Shown: piece after piece, positions 1 through 9,758 of the stretch | Layout: each line of letters opens with the position of its first letter | How positions within the stretch are numbered: the stretch's first letter is position 1 | Origin: Rutpela maculata | Taxonomy: Eukaryota > Arthropoda > Insecta > Coleoptera > Cerambycidae | NCBI GenBank assembly: GCA_936432065.2 | Contig: OW386291.2 | Coordinates: 21,987,821 to 22,051,820, forward strand | Direction of reading: 5' to 3' | DNA length: 64,000 nt | Notes under the pieces: model-generated | What the model was told of the DNA's origin: nothing | The model's database searches: none | What the model saw: the letters and a program-made list of their open reading frames with translations, nothing else | Translations under genes and position numbers: made by a program

Positions 1-17
1 CCAGCACCAAGGGGGCT

Positions 18-711
18 GTGCTGGCTAGGGAATGCGGTGCCCCCAGAGGAATAAAGATTTCCCAGCTCCAAAGAATTCCAAGCAGTCTGTTGTTGCAAGG
101 ATATGTGAATGGAAGAAAATGCGTGTTTACTATTGACACCGGTGCTACGTCATCAATAGTGCGGCCAGGGTTTATATCAGGCTTGCAGATTGACAAGAAG
201 CAAAATGGAGTAATCATTCGGACAGCCACGGGGGACGGCTGCGGTCCATGGAGAAATCAACTTGGAACTGCAGGTTGGACGGTTGAGGTTCAATTACAAG
301 GTCATTGTGGCTGACATTATGGATGATTTCATTTTGGGTCTGGACATCATGGGAGAGCAGGGATTTATTGTTGACGTAGGGGAGCGAGTCTTAAAAATTG
401 GAAATGAGGAATTTATTCTGGCAACCGCAGACGACCAATTCCATAAAGCAAGGTTGTTAACAACACAAACAATCAAGATTCCTGCTCATTCAGAACAAAT
501 GATTGATGTTGTCTTAAAAGGAAATCCTGGAGGGTACTGTGTTGGCCTAGTTGAAGATGACGAATCGATTAAGTCCCTACCCAATATTATTGTGGCGAGA
601 ACTTTAACCCGGACTAAAGACAAAATCCCAATTAGAGTCGTTAATTTAAATTCCCACTCGGTGACAATTAAGGAAGGCAAACCGATTGGCTCCTATGAAC
701 CGGTCACATAG
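18..711 (+). pseudogene. Retropepsin-like protease segment of element A, frameshifted
   Basis: The first part (frame of position 18) has the aspartic protease active-site motif DTGATSS near 138-158. Homology then continues in another frame from about 240, where a typical flap and C-terminal half follows (GLDIMGEQGF, about 330-360). The two halves overlap at 262-314 in different frames, so a small indel near 232-245 breaks the domain. The second frame stops at TAG 709-711, in the same frame as the RT reading frame that starts at 751. The split could instead be programmed, but a frameshift inside a folded domain argues for decay. Confidence 0.75.
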
Positions 712-750
712 GTAGCGAGGTGCGAGGAAGAAACAGAGGGAAGTTCATCT

Positions 751-3597
751 ATGAAAATAGACCAGGAAGTTTTGACCTTGTTGAGTACCCAGTTGGAGCA
801 TTTATCTGAGGATGAACGAAGGGAGGCAATCAAGTTCCTGGAAAAGGAAAGTTCAGTATTTGCCAAGAATACAGAGGCCCTTACAAAAACAGACATAGTC
901 CAGCATCGGATAAATACTGGCGACTCACCCGCTATTCGACAACCACCTAGGAGGCTTCCATTAGCAAAACAAGAAGATGCCTCGGCAATGATAGACAAGA
1001 TGCTACAAGATGGAGTCATTGAGGAGTCAACAAGTCCATGGTCATCGCCAGTAGTTTTGGTTGCCAAGAAGGACGGAACATTAAGATTTTGTGTCGATTA
1101 TCGAAAATTAAATGATGTCACGAAGAAAGACAGTTACCCATTACCACGAATTGACGACACGTTAAGCACGTTGGCAGGCTCACGATGGTTTTCTACGTTA
1201 GACCTTAGGAGTGGATACTGGCAAGTGGGGCTTCATCCTGATGATAAAGAAAAGACAGCGTTTTCAGCAGGCAGTGGTCTTTATCAATTTACCGTGATGC
1301 CTTTTGGACTTTGTAATGCGCCAGCTACCTTTGAAAGACTGATGGAGTTCGTGCTGCGAGGGCTAACCTGGAGGACGTGCCTGGTTTACCTTGACGACGT
1401 GCTTGTTATGGGACAGGACTTTACAGAACATTTGAAAAATCTTCAAGAAGTATTTGGGCGAGTCAGGAATGCCCATCTGAAGTTGAACCCGAAGAAGTGC
1501 CTGCTATTCCAGAAAGAAGTCAAATTTCTTGGTCACGTGGTGTCTTCGGATGGAATACAAACAGACCCCGACAAAATTTCTGCTGTACGAGATTGGCCAA
1601 GACCATCTAACGTTCATGAAGTACGGAGCTTCCTTGGCCTCTGCACTTATTATAGGCGATTTGTGGAAGGGTTTGCAGAAATTGCGAAGCCATTACACCG
1701 GCTGACAGAAGAGAAAGTGCAGTACCAATGGACACCGGAATGTGAAACGGCATGGAGAAAATTGAAGGCAGCTCTATGCACTGGTCCTGTGCTAGCGTAC
1801 CCACAACGGGAAGGACTTTTTATTTTAGACACGGATGCCAGCAATTCTTCGGTCGGTTGTGTACTGTCCCAAATCCAGAATGGGCAGGAAAGAGTGATCG
1901 AATATTTCAGCAAGGTGCTGTCCAAACCGGAAAGAAATTATTGTGTAACCCGGAAAGAGTTACTGGCCATCGTTAAATCAGTGGACCATTTTCATAAATA
2001 TCTTTATGGAAGACATTTTAAGATTCGCACCGACCATGCTGCATTAAAATGGCTGTTGCAGTTGAAAACCCCTGAAGGTCAACTGGCTCGTTGGATAGAA
2101 CGGCTGCAACAGTATGATTTCAAAATCGAACATCGACCTGGAAGATCTCATAAGAACGCAGACGCTTTATCTAGAAGACCATGCAAGGAGGATTGCAAGC
2201 ACTGCCACCACGTTGAGAAATTTCAGGGTACGGTGGCCGTCAACACTATTAAAATAGAGGTTCCGGATGATTGGACAACTGAAGCCCTTAGACAAGAACA
2301 ACTGAATGACACAGAGATTGGGGTTATATTGAGAGCAAAGGAGAAAGGAATTCGACCAGCGTGGAAGGATGTTTCGGACAAGGCAGTTGGATTGAAGGCT
2401 TTGTGGGCCCAATGGGATTCACTCAAAGTTATGAACGGGCTGCTAAAGAGAGCTTGGGAAAGCCCGGATGGCAAGGAAGTTGTTATGCGTCTAGTGATTC
2501 CCAGGTGTCGAGTACCGAAAGTACTTCAGGAAGTGCATAATGGAGCATCCGGTGGACACTTCGGCGTTAATAAGACCCTGAATAAAGTACGAGAACGATT
2601 TTATTGGGTAAATAGTCGTCAGGATGTGGAAGCTTGGTGTCGCAATTGCAAAATTTGTGCAGCAAGTAAGGGACCGCAGACTAGAAGTAGGGGTGCAATG
2701 AAACAATATAATGTCGGAGCTCCTTTCGAGAGGATTGCGATCGATATAGCCGGCCCATTCCCAGTAACCAAGGACGGTAAGAAGTATATACTGGTTGCCA
2801 TGGACTATTTTAGTAAGTGGCCAGAGGCCTATGCAATTCCAAACCAAGAAGCAGTCACTGTTCCCAAAGTCTTGGTAGATAATTTGATATGTCGGTTTGG
2901 TGTACCCCTGGAGCTGCACTCAGATCAAGGGAGGAACTTTGAGTCAGGGGTGTTTCAGCAAATCTGCAAGTTATTGGGGATACACAAAACACGGACAACA
3001 GCCCTTCACCCGCAATCAGATGGAATAGTGGAACGACATAACAAGACCATGAAAGAACATCTCTCTAAAGTGGTTCATAAGAATCAACGTGATTGGGATC
3101 TCCACATACCGTTTTTCCTCATGGCATACAGAGCTGCTATCCACGAGTCTACGAAACAAACACCAGCCCGTGTAGTATTTGGACATGAGATCAGACTGCC
3201 GTGTGATTTGATTTTCGGAACACCAGGCGGAGAACAGCTTCCTGTGAACAGCTATGTGGATGAAATGAGTGAACGGCTAAGAAATGTTCATGAGCTGGTT
3301 AGAGACCAAATCACCATAGCCAGTGACCGAATGAAGGCTCGATACGACCGTAAGGGTAGTTCAGAAGGGTTCAAGGCAGGAGATATGGTTTGGCTGTATA
3401 ACCCACAGCGAAAGAAAGGGAAGTCACCGAAACTTCAACCTCCTTGGGAAGGACCTTATACTGTTATTACCCGAATTAATGATGTCGTCTATCGGATTCA
3501 ACGAAACAAAAAGTCCAAGATGAAGATCGTACACTTGGATAGACTGGCGAAGTACGTGAAAGAGGCTGAACTGCCTGACCGGGACGTTCAGGCTTAA
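751..3597 (+). CDS. pol: Pol polyprotein: reverse transcriptase, RNase H, integrase (element A)
   Basis: Open frame of 948 residues for the enzymes that copy and integrate the element. RT: polymerase motif YLDD at residues 213-216, thumb to about 340. RNase H: first catalytic Asp in LDTDAS near 362 and a HRPGRSHKNADALSR tail. Integrase: HHCC finger near 596-640, then D665 (IDIAGP), D725 (SDQG) and E761 (VERH), a D-x35-E triad. A GPY/F-type module (EGPY) lies near 905. The start at 751 is simply the first ATG after the in-frame TAG at 709-711; translation may normally enter from the protease frame. The stop overlaps the polypurine tract. Confidence 0.92.
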   Translation: MKIDQEVLTLLSTQLEHLSEDERREAIKFLEKESSVFAKNTEALTKTDIVQHRINTGDSPAIRQPPRRLPLAKQEDASAMIDKMLQDGVIEESTSPWSSPVVLVAKKDGTLRFCVDYRKLNDVTKKDSYPLPRIDDTLSTLAGSRWFSTLDLRSGYWQVGLHPDDKEKTAFSAGSGLYQFTVMPFGLCNAPATFERLMEFVLRGLTWRTCLVYLDDVLVMGQDFTEHLKNLQEVFGRVRNAHLKLNPKKCLLFQKEVKFLGHVVSSDGIQTDPDKISAVRDWPRPSNVHEVRSFLGLCTYYRRFVEGFAEIAKPLHRLTEEKVQYQWTPECETAWRKLKAALCTGPVLAYPQREGLFILDTDASNSSVGCVLSQIQNGQERVIEYFSKVLSKPERNYCVTRKELLAIVKSVDHFHKYLYGRHFKIRTDHAALKWLLQLKTPEGQLARWIERLQQYDFKIEHRPGRSHKNADALSRRPCKEDCKHCHHVEKFQGTVAVNTIKIEVPDDWTTEALRQEQLNDTEIGVILRAKEKGIRPAWKDVSDKAVGLKALWAQWDSLKVMNGLLKRAWESPDGKEVVMRLVIPRCRVPKVLQEVHNGASGGHFGVNKTLNKVRERFYWVNSRQDVEAWCRNCKICAASKGPQTRSRGAMKQYNVGAPFERIAIDIAGPFPVTKDGKKYILVAMDYFSKWPEAYAIPNQEAVTVPKVLVDNLICRFGVPLELHSDQGRNFESGVFQQICKLLGIHKTRTTALHPQSDGIVERHNKTMKEHLSKVVHKNQRDWDLHIPFFLMAYRAAIHESTKQTPARVVFGHEIRLPCDLIFGTPGGEQLPVNSYVDEMSERLRNVHELVRDQITIASDRMKARYDRKGSSEGFKAGDMVWLYNPQRKKGKSPKLQPPWEGPYTVITRINDVVYRIQRNKKSKMKIVHLDRLAKYVKEAELPDRDVQA

Positions 3598-3608
3598 GGA
3601 GGGGGCAG
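3596..3608 (+). promoter_or_regulatory. Polypurine tract of element A
   Basis: AAGGAGGGGGCAG lies directly before the 3' LTR. It is where plus-strand DNA synthesis would be primed. Confidence 0.85.
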
Positions 3609-4006
3609 TGTAATGTGTTACAACCCCTAGAATGATGTATTTGCACCTACTCGAAAAAGAACCTACCAGAAGATTCCAAAGTGACATCTGGAATTATCGA
3701 GAGAATGGTGGCGTCATCACAGAACAATCGAGATCTGTCATTTTTAGGTATAAAAGACCGACCGCATTCTCGGCGAGTAGTTCAGAAAGTTCAGAAAGTA
3801 TAGAAAGTGAGGTTAAGACTTCAAAGATAAACAAAGTGATAAACATTGTGATTTTTAGTCAGTAAAGTGTATTTAAATTAAAAAATAGTATTGTGAAGTA
3901 TCCAGTAAATATTTAATAAAGTGTGTTAGTGGACATCTCTTGTTATAATTTTTGGAACCCACGGAATTTGCAAGGGGTAGTTTCCTAAGGGTGAAAACAC
4001 GTTACA
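3609..4006 (+). repeat. 3' LTR of element A, 398 bp
   Basis: Begins TGTAATGTG and ends CACGTTACA, which are inverted with one mismatch, the TG...CA form of gypsy LTRs. A TATA box lies at 3749-3756 and an AATAAA at 3915-3920, giving U3, R and U5 in the right order. A short AGTTCAGAA/AGTATAGAA repetition follows the TATA box. The 5' partner is outside the window, so age cannot be estimated. Confidence 0.88.
3749..3756 (+). promoter_or_regulatory. TATA box in the LTR
   Basis: TATAAAAG about 140 bases into the LTR, upstream of a purine-rich transcribed region and of AATAAA at 3915-3920. Confidence 0.6.
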
Positions 4007-4034
4007 ATATTAAATATATAGCAGGTATGGTATA

Positions 4035-4334
4035 GGGTGGCTCAAGTGCAGAATAGCAGAGAGGATAAGAGACACTGGGACAGATATGAAGTGTTATAGA
4101 TGCTGGGGGTACGGCCACACTAAGGACAATTGTAATGGCACTGACCGCTCGAAAGCCTGTTTCAAATGTGGGAAAGAAAACCACCAGGCTAGAGATTGCA
4201 CTGGGCTTATTTTCTGTCCCGTCTGCAACAAAGGGGGGCATAGGGCGGATTCAAGAGCGTGCCCCCTGTTCCGGAAAGCTCCGGGGAGGACTGAGCAAGA
4301 AGGAGAGGGGAAAAATGTTACACATTCACTGTGA
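4035..4334 (+). pseudogene. LINE 1 ORF1 3' end: three zinc knuckles
   Basis: The reading frame is open from the truncation point to the TGA at 4332-4334. After a short GWLKCRIAERI segment, common just before the knuckles in R1-type ORF1, come CYRCWGYGHTKDNC and CFKCGKENHQARDC, then a CPVC...H...C finger. These bind nucleic acid in the LINE RNP. The N-terminal part is missing through 5' truncation. The stop lies a few bases inside the start of the ORF2 frame. Confidence 0.85.
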
Positions 4335-4737
4335 AGCAAATAAACCTAAATAGGTGTCGGGCCGCCCAAGATCTTCTTTGGGCGTCTGCAAAGCAGAAGG
4401 GAATTGGGGTTCTCATAGTTAGCGAACCTAACAAAAGGATGGTTGGCAAAAACAGGCCCGGATGGTACGTCGAAGGCAACCGAGACGCTGCCATTGGGAT
4501 CCTAAGACGTGAAATCTGTGTGCACAGGAGTGGGAGTGGGCACGGATTCGTCTGGGTGGAGCTGAATGAAGTGATTATATTCAGCTGCTACTTCTCACCC
4601 AACGCCATGCTGGGAGACCTAGAAGGGGCCCTAGAAGAAATGGGGCATAGGATTAGGGAGCTAACTAGGAGGACCAGGAAAGACGTAATCGTAGCGGGTG
4701 ATTTTAATGGCAGAGCTCCTGAATGGGGAATGGAGTC
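4331..4737 (+). pseudogene. LINE 1 ORF2, N-terminal endonuclease half
   Basis: Starts with the conserved NLNRCRAAQDLL motif of R1-type APE endonucleases. It then has VSEP (catalytic Glu) and GDFNGR (catalytic Asp), ending in the codon where the LTR element is inserted. No ATG opens the frame; a GTG at 4331 and in-frame codons upstream suggest that ORF2 begins by overlap with ORF1. The frame resumes exactly at 9759 once the insert and one GAGTC copy are ignored. Confidence 0.88.
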
Positions 4738-4994
4738 TATAGCGACTATAGCGACTCACTCACTTCCAAAAGCGAGAAGTTTCCATTGAGTCGCTAAGAA
4801 ACAAAAAGGAAAACTCGATCCATAATGGAGAAGTTTCCATGGAGTCGCTAAGAAAAATAAAAACATTCGATATAAAAATAAAATATCAATCTACTTAAAA
4901 AATACCAAAATCATATAAAATATGAACATGTATTAATAACAAATATACGTATATTAACTTCCATTTTAATTTTATTTATAGCGATAACGCTATA
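4738..4994 (+). repeat. 5' LTR of the CsRn1-like element
   Basis: 257 bp, ends TATAGCG...CGCTATA instead of TG...CA. It contains two near-identical 28-bp segments (GAGAAGTTTCCATTGAGTCG and the version with CATGGAGTCG) and a direct doubling TATAGCGACTATAGCGAC at the left edge. Confidence 0.95.
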
Positions 4995-4998
4995 AATT

Positions 4999-5014
4999 TG
5001 GTGACCCCGACGTG
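4999..5014 (+). promoter_or_regulatory. Primer-binding site, tRNA-Trp
   Basis: TGGTGACCCCGACGTG, four bases after the 5' LTR, is the complement of the conserved 3' end of eukaryotic tRNA-Trp including CCA. This would prime minus-strand synthesis. Confidence 0.88.
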
Positions 5015-5130
5015 ATCATTTTATGTCCAACGTGATAAATATATGCCAGACGTGAAAATTTTATGTCCAACGTCATAAATATATGCCAGAAGTGAAAATT
5101 TTATGTCCAACGTGATAAATATATACCAGA
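5011..5130 (+). repeat. Three 40-bp tandem repeats in the leader
   Basis: Units 5011-5050, 5051-5090 and 5091-5130 share the core TTATGTCCAACGTGATAAAT followed by ATAT(G/A)CCAGA. They lie between the primer site and gag, where packaging or internal ribosome-entry signals of LTR elements often sit. No function is shown by the sequence. Confidence 0.9.
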
Positions 5131-5376
5131 AGAGATTCAATATATCAACTACCGTTATAAATTGACCATTTTATGAAGAGAAGAATTCTCCGATGAATTT
5201 TGAATAGAGGTTCCAAATTTGAATAGATGTTCCTATAATTTATGGTAATTTCCTAATTCAATCAACTGAAGTTGTACATTACAAGTACTGTCATCTGTAG
5301 GTGAGTGAGTTAAAGTACATTTCCTTTTTTATCTAAGAGAGTAGTAAATCAATCAATCAATCACAATCGATTAGTT

Positions 5377-6324
5377 ATGCAAAGACAACCTTCAGACGAG
5401 GATTTTCCTCAAACCCATTATGTCACCTCTGTCAAATTACCCCCATTCTGGAAATCAAAACCAGAAATTTGGTTTACCCAGATTGAATCACAGTTTTCTG
5501 TTGCAAAAATTGTCAATGATAAGAAAAAGTATGATCAGATTATAGCTAATTTGCCATTAGATGTGATAGATAATATATACGATATAATATCTAATCCCCC
5601 GGAAACGGATCTCTATATAAATTTAAAGAAAGTTTTAATTTCACGTTTATCATCGAGTGAGGAAAAACGTCTGAATGATCTGTTATCAGGTTCCCAAATG
5701 GGCGATCTGAAACCTTCAGATTTCTATAGATCCATGCTGAATATGGTTGGAGGATTCAGCATGGTTAGTCAAGATTTATTGATAAAGCTATGGAAAAGAC
5801 GTTTACCTCAAACAGTATATATTGCCATTACAGCTTCAGGGAAAACAGACACAAAAGAGATTCTAGATATTGCAGATCAGATCTGGGAGTCCTGTCAAAA
5901 TTCAATGGTTGCATCGTACTCCAAAAATCCTCTTGACTCTGAGTCCACCCCGTTATCAGATTTAACTACCACTATCAAAAATTTTTCAATCACTTTTCAT
6001 GATTCAATTAATCAAGTATTACAAAAACAAGAAATTTTTAATTCTCGATTAAACTCTTTAGAATCCAGACTTTCCAATCAATCCTTCGAGCCTCAACCTT
6101 CTACTTCATGCTGCAACAATTGCAAAATTCGAAGCAATTCACAAACTCGTACCACTAATCGCAATCGTTCACCCAGCCGTAATAATGTTTCCAATAAATT
6201 TGATCGTACAGACAATACTATTTGTTACTACCATCAACTTTATGGTGCCAATGCCTATCGTTGTGGAGGTAAATGGTGCAAATTCAGTAAGAATTGTAAA
6301 AAATCTGATAATTCTCAAAGATGA
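5377..6324 (+). CDS. gag: Gag of the CsRn1-like element
   Basis: 315 residues. The N-terminal part contains KLPPFWKSKPEIWFTQIESQ, the signature of capsid proteins in Mag/CsRn1-type elements. A basic, Ser/Arg-rich stretch (about 250-280) precedes the C-terminal finger at about 285-312, CYYHQLYGANAYRC with two more Cys (WC, NC). This C-H-C-C arrangement replaces the usual CCHC knuckle. It ends at TGA (6322-6324), and pol continues in the same frame with no further stop. Confidence 0.9.
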   Translation: MQRQPSDEDFPQTHYVTSVKLPPFWKSKPEIWFTQIESQFSVAKIVNDKKKYDQIIANLPLDVIDNIYDIISNPPETDLYINLKKVLISRLSSSEEKRLNDLLSGSQMGDLKPSDFYRSMLNMVGGFSMVSQDLLIKLWKRRLPQTVYIAITASGKTDTKEILDIADQIWESCQNSMVASYSKNPLDSESTPLSDLTTTIKNFSITFHDSINQVLQKQEIFNSRLNSLESRLSNQSFEPQPSTSCCNNCKIRSNSQTRTTNRNRSPSRNNVSNKFDRTDNTICYYHQLYGANAYRCGGKWCKFSKNCKKSDNSQR

Positions 6325-6342
6325 CTAAAGTTTGATAATTCT

Positions 6343-9300
6343 ATGACGTCTGATTTTGACATTTCTAACAGCAAACGTCGTCGACTTTTTATTTACGATA
6401 GATCTAACAACCTGAACTTCCTAATTGACACTGGTGCCGATTTATCTGTGGTGCCACGCAACGCTTTCACAGATTTAAAAAAGAATTTCGATACGATATT
6501 AACCGCGGCTAACGGTTCAACCATTTTTACATACGGTAAGAAATTGTTAAAAGTCAATCTAAACTTACGTAGATTATTTCCTTTCGTTTTCAATATAGCA
6601 GACGTTGACATACCGATAGTCGGAGCAGATTTCTTGTCTCATTTTGGTTTAGTTGTCGATCTTAAAGGAGCTCGAATAATTGATAACAAGACTAATTTGT
6701 CAGTTAATTGTTTTATTAAAAATAGTCCTTTAGACAATTGTAGATTAGATTCACTTAAATTATTTCCTTTGACAGATAAATATAACAAATTACTTTTACA
6801 ATTTCCTAATTTAATTAGTTCCCCAGATTACAATTTACCTATTAAACATTCTATTGTACATCATATAGTTACTGAAGGTCATTTACCTTTTTCACGACCT
6901 CGTAGATTAGACAATCTTAAATTTAAAATAGCTCAAACAGAATTTAATAACATGGTAGAATTAGGTATCTGCAAACCATCATCTTCTCAAGTTTCCTCTC
7001 CACTCCATCTAGTGGCGAAAAAAGAAAAGAATGACTGGAGACCTTGTGGAGATTATCGACAACTAAATACGGTTACTATTCCAGACAGATATCCATTACC
7101 TCATATCCACGACTTTAGCTCTCAGTTGCACGGCTGCACTATTTTCTCCAAGGTTGATTTAGTGCGAGCGTACCATCAGATACCTGTCGCTGAAAATGAC
7201 GTTTATAAGACAGCTATAACAACTCCATTCGGACTGTTTGAATTTTCCCGCATGCCTTTTGGTCTACGCAATGCCGGTCAAACTTTCCAACGTTTTATGA
7301 ATGAAGTACTTGTCAATTTACCTTTCGTTTTCGTCTATTTGGATGATATATTAATCGCAAGTCAATCAGATGTACAACATTTGGAACATTTGGAAAAGGT
7401 TTTCAAGAGATTAGACACATACGGAATTAACATTAAACCATCTAAATGTATCTTAGGAGTTGACAATTTAACCTTTTTAGGTCATCACATCTCTTCATCA
7501 GGTATTTTACCATCAACTGAGAGAGTCGAAGTCATTAATAATTTCCCTTTACCGACAACTCTCAAACAACTACAACGTTTCATAGGTATGGTGAATTTTT
7601 ATCATCGTTTCATACCTCATTTTGCTGAAATATTACTTCCCCTATATTCTCTTTGTAACAGTTTATCTCATGATAAAATTACAAAGATAAATAGTTGGCC
7701 TGATCAATGTTTAGACGGTTTTTCGAAAGCCAAAGACGCAATAAGTAATGCAGTAGTTTTAGCTCATCCTTGCAATAATGACGATACTATCTTATCTCTC
7801 TCAGTTGATTGTTCTAACCTTGCCATGGGTGCAGTTTTAGAGCAAAAAGATAATAAGGGATTTCTTGCTCCTTTAGCATTCTTTTCCCGTAAATTAACCA
7901 CAGCACAAACCAATTATTCGATTTTTGACAAAGAACTTTTAGCATTATATACTGCAATTAAACATTTTAAGTTTATACTTGAAGGTCGCAAGTTTAATTG
8001 TTTTACAGATCACAAACCTTTAATCAACGCTTTATTCACAAAAGCAGAAAGATCTCCTCGTCAAATACGTCATTTAGAATACATAGCTCAATTTTCTTGT
8101 AAAATACAACATGTTAAAGGAAAACATAATGTAATAGCTGACAGCTTGTCACGTATTTACGACACTTCTTCCTTAAAACAAGATATTTTACCACTTCAAC
8201 TTAAAAATTCTCCCTTCCTTAATGTTAACTTTGACCTAAAGTTGCTTAGTGAAGCTCAGGAGAAAGATTCAAATCTCAACTATTTATTGTCAGATAAATC
8301 ATCACTAACTAAAACCAATTTCATTTTAAAAAAGATACAAATTCCAGATTCAAATGATTTTATTTGGTGTGATGTTTCTCGTGCAAAAGTCAGACCTTTT
8401 GTTCCACTTGTTTACAGACGAACGATATTCGATATTTTTCACAACTTATCTCATCCTGGTATTAAAGCCACTAGACTGTTGATTTCAAATAACTATTTTT
8501 GGCCGAAAATGAACACAGATTGCAATTTATGGTCAAAATCGTGCATTAACTGTCAAGCTGTCAAAGTCAGTCGACATACGCGAAGTGCTCTCGGGAACTT
8601 CACCATTCCGAAAATCAGATTCGACCACATCCACATAGATTTGGTAGGACCATTACCTCCATCCAAAGGTAACTCTTACATTCTTACGGTGATTGAACGA
8701 TTCACTAGGTGGCCGGAAGCGTACCCTCTTCGCGACATCACAGCAGAAACAGTTGCGCGTACTTTATTTCAAAACTTTGTTTGTCGATTCGGTGTTCCCT
8801 TGTCAGTAACGACTGATCAAGGAGTACAATTCGAGTCAAGATTATTTAATGAATTTGCAAAGTTTTTAGGTTTTCATAGAATACGTACAACTCCATATCA
8901 CCCAGAAGGCAACTCTTTAATTGAAAGATTTCATCGCTCACTTAAAACTTCCTTGTTAACTAGAGCCAATACATCACATTGGACAGATGAATTACCCATC
9001 ATTTTATTAGCATTTAGGACAACTCCCAAGGAAGATCTGCAATGTTCACCTGCTGAACTCATATATGGTCAAACCCTTCGTTTACCTGGCGAATTTTTCG
9101 TTGAATCGTATAATTCCCCAGATATTCCTTATTTCATTGACAAATTACGCATTTATTTTAATAATTTAAAATTTGTTCCTCCAACTTCGCATGGCAATTA
9201 CAAAACTTTTGTTAGTTCAGATCTTGCCTCTTGCGATTTTATTTTCGTTCGCATTGAACGTTTAAAACGTTCATTTACTCCTTTATATGAAGGACCGTTT

Positions 9301-9468
9301 AAAGTTTTATCTCGTTCAGATAAGTTATTTACCTTTAAGAAAGGAGCCAAAGTCATAACTGTCAATATTGATAGGGTTAAACCGGCTTTTGTATTAGTTG
9401 ACAGATGTGACACTTTGCCTACCCCGATTAAAAAAGTACGTTTTGCAATCGACACGTTGATTGATTGA
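6343..9468 (+). CDS. pol: Pol of the CsRn1-like element: protease, RT, RNase H, integrase
   Basis: 1041 residues from the first ATG after gag. Protease DTGADLS at 29-35. RT with YLDD at 332-335. RNase H first Asp near 489 and a [15 protein letters not shown] end. Integrase HHCC finger near 700-740, then D about 766 (HIDLVGP), D about 824 (TTDQG) and E about 860 (LIERFH), spaced D-x35-E. All catalytic residues are present. The frame is identical to gag and open back to the gag UGA, so the protein is probably made as a Gag-Pol fusion by readthrough rather than from its own ATG. Confidence 0.94.
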   Translation: MTSDFDISNSKRRRLFIYDRSNNLNFLIDTGADLSVVPRNAFTDLKKNFDTILTAANGSTIFTYGKKLLKVNLNLRRLFPFVFNIADVDIPIVGADFLSHFGLVVDLKGARIIDNKTNLSVNCFIKNSPLDNCRLDSLKLFPLTDKYNKLLLQFPNLISSPDYNLPIKHSIVHHIVTEGHLPFSRPRRLDNLKFKIAQTEFNNMVELGICKPSSSQVSSPLHLVAKKEKNDWRPCGDYRQLNTVTIPDRYPLPHIHDFSSQLHGCTIFSKVDLVRAYHQIPVAENDVYKTAITTPFGLFEFSRMPFGLRNAGQTFQRFMNEVLVNLPFVFVYLDDILIASQSDVQHLEHLEKVFKRLDTYGINIKPSKCILGVDNLTFLGHHISSSGILPSTERVEVINNFPLPTTLKQLQRFIGMVNFYHRFIPHFAEILLPLYSLCNSLSHDKITKINSWPDQCLDGFSKAKDAISNAVVLAHPCNNDDTILSLSVDCSNLAMGAVLEQKDNKGFLAPLAFFSRKLTTAQTNYSIFDKELLALYTAIKHFKFILEGRKFNCFTDHKPLINALFTKAERSPRQIRHLEYIAQFSCKIQHVKGKHNVIADSLSRIYDTSSLKQDILPLQLKNSPFLNVNFDLKLLSEAQEKDSNLNYLLSDKSSLTKTNFILKKIQIPDSNDFIWCDVSRAKVRPFVPLVYRRTIFDIFHNLSHPGIKATRLLISNNYFWPKMNTDCNLWSKSCINCQAVKVSRHTRSALGNFTIPKIRFDHIHIDLVGPLPPSKGNSYILTVIERFTRWPEAYPLRDITAETVARTLFQNFVCRFGVPLSVTTDQGVQFESRLFNEFAKFLGFHRIRTTPYHPEGNSLIERFHRSLKTSLLTRANTSHWTDELPIILLAFRTTPKEDLQCSPAELIYGQTLRLPGEFFVESYNSPDIPYFIDKLRIYFNNLKFVPPTSHGNYKTFVSSDLASCDFIFVRIERLKRSFTPLYEGPFKVLSRSDKLFTFKKGAKVITVNIDRVKPAFVLVDRCDTLPTPIKKVRFAIDTLID

Positions 9469-9483
9469 CTATTTTCTTTTTTA

Positions 9484-9496
9484 ACGAGGGGGTGTA
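9484..9496 (+). promoter_or_regulatory. Polypurine tract of the CsRn1-like element
   Basis: ACGAGGGGGTGTA directly before the 3' LTR; the GAGGGGGTG core is the likely plus-strand primer. Confidence 0.75.
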
Positions 9497-9753
9497 TATA
9501 GCGACTATAGCGACTCACTCACTTCCAAAAGCGAGAAGTTTCCATTGAGTCGCTAAGAAACAAAAAGGAAAACTCGATCCATAATGGAGAAGTTTCCATG
9601 GAGTCGCTAAGAAAAATAAAAACATTCGATATAAAAATAAAATATCAATCTACTTAAAAAATACCAAAATCATATAAAATATGAATATGTATTAATAACA
9701 AATATACGTATATTAACTTCCATTTTAATTTTATTTATAGCGATAACGCTATA
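9497..9753 (+). repeat. 3' LTR of the CsRn1-like element
   Basis: 257 bp, identical to the 5' LTR except T for C at 9686. It is followed at once by the second GAGTC. Confidence 0.95.
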
Positions 9754-9758
9754 GAGTC

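Larger units (their letters stand above)
1..4006 (+). mobile_element. Ty3/gypsy LTR retrotransposon A (5' part outside window)
   Basis: The order protease, reverse transcriptase, RNase H, integrase, polypurine tract and 3' LTR is that of a Ty3/gypsy (Metaviridae) element. Gag, primer-binding site and 5' LTR must lie upstream of the window. The pol frame is open, but the protease part carries a frameshift and an in-frame TAG separates it from RT, so this copy looks inactive. It ends 17 bases before the target duplication of the neighbouring LINE; its own target duplication cannot be tested without the missing left end. The clade was not resolved. Confidence 0.93.
4738..9753 (+). mobile_element. 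CsRn1-like Ty3/gypsy retrotransposon, full length (5016 bp)
   Basis: Complete structure: 257-bp LTRs, a primer-binding site matching the 3' end of tRNA-Trp, a leader with tandem repeats, gag, pol, a purine tract, a 3' LTR and a 5-bp target duplication. The LTRs differ at a single position (4927 C, 9686 T), so insertion was recent. Gag has the unusual C-H-C-C finger rather than CCHC, and with the tRNA-Trp primer this is characteristic of the CsRn1 clade. Both frames are open, so this copy could be active. Confidence 0.95.
4733..9758 (+). other. 5-bp target site duplication GAGTC flanking the CsRn1-like element
   Basis: GAGTC at 4733-4737 and 9754-9758 flanks the LTRs exactly. Ignoring one copy restores the LINE 1 endonuclease frame, which proves that the LTR element entered a pre-existing LINE. 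Confidence 0.95.
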
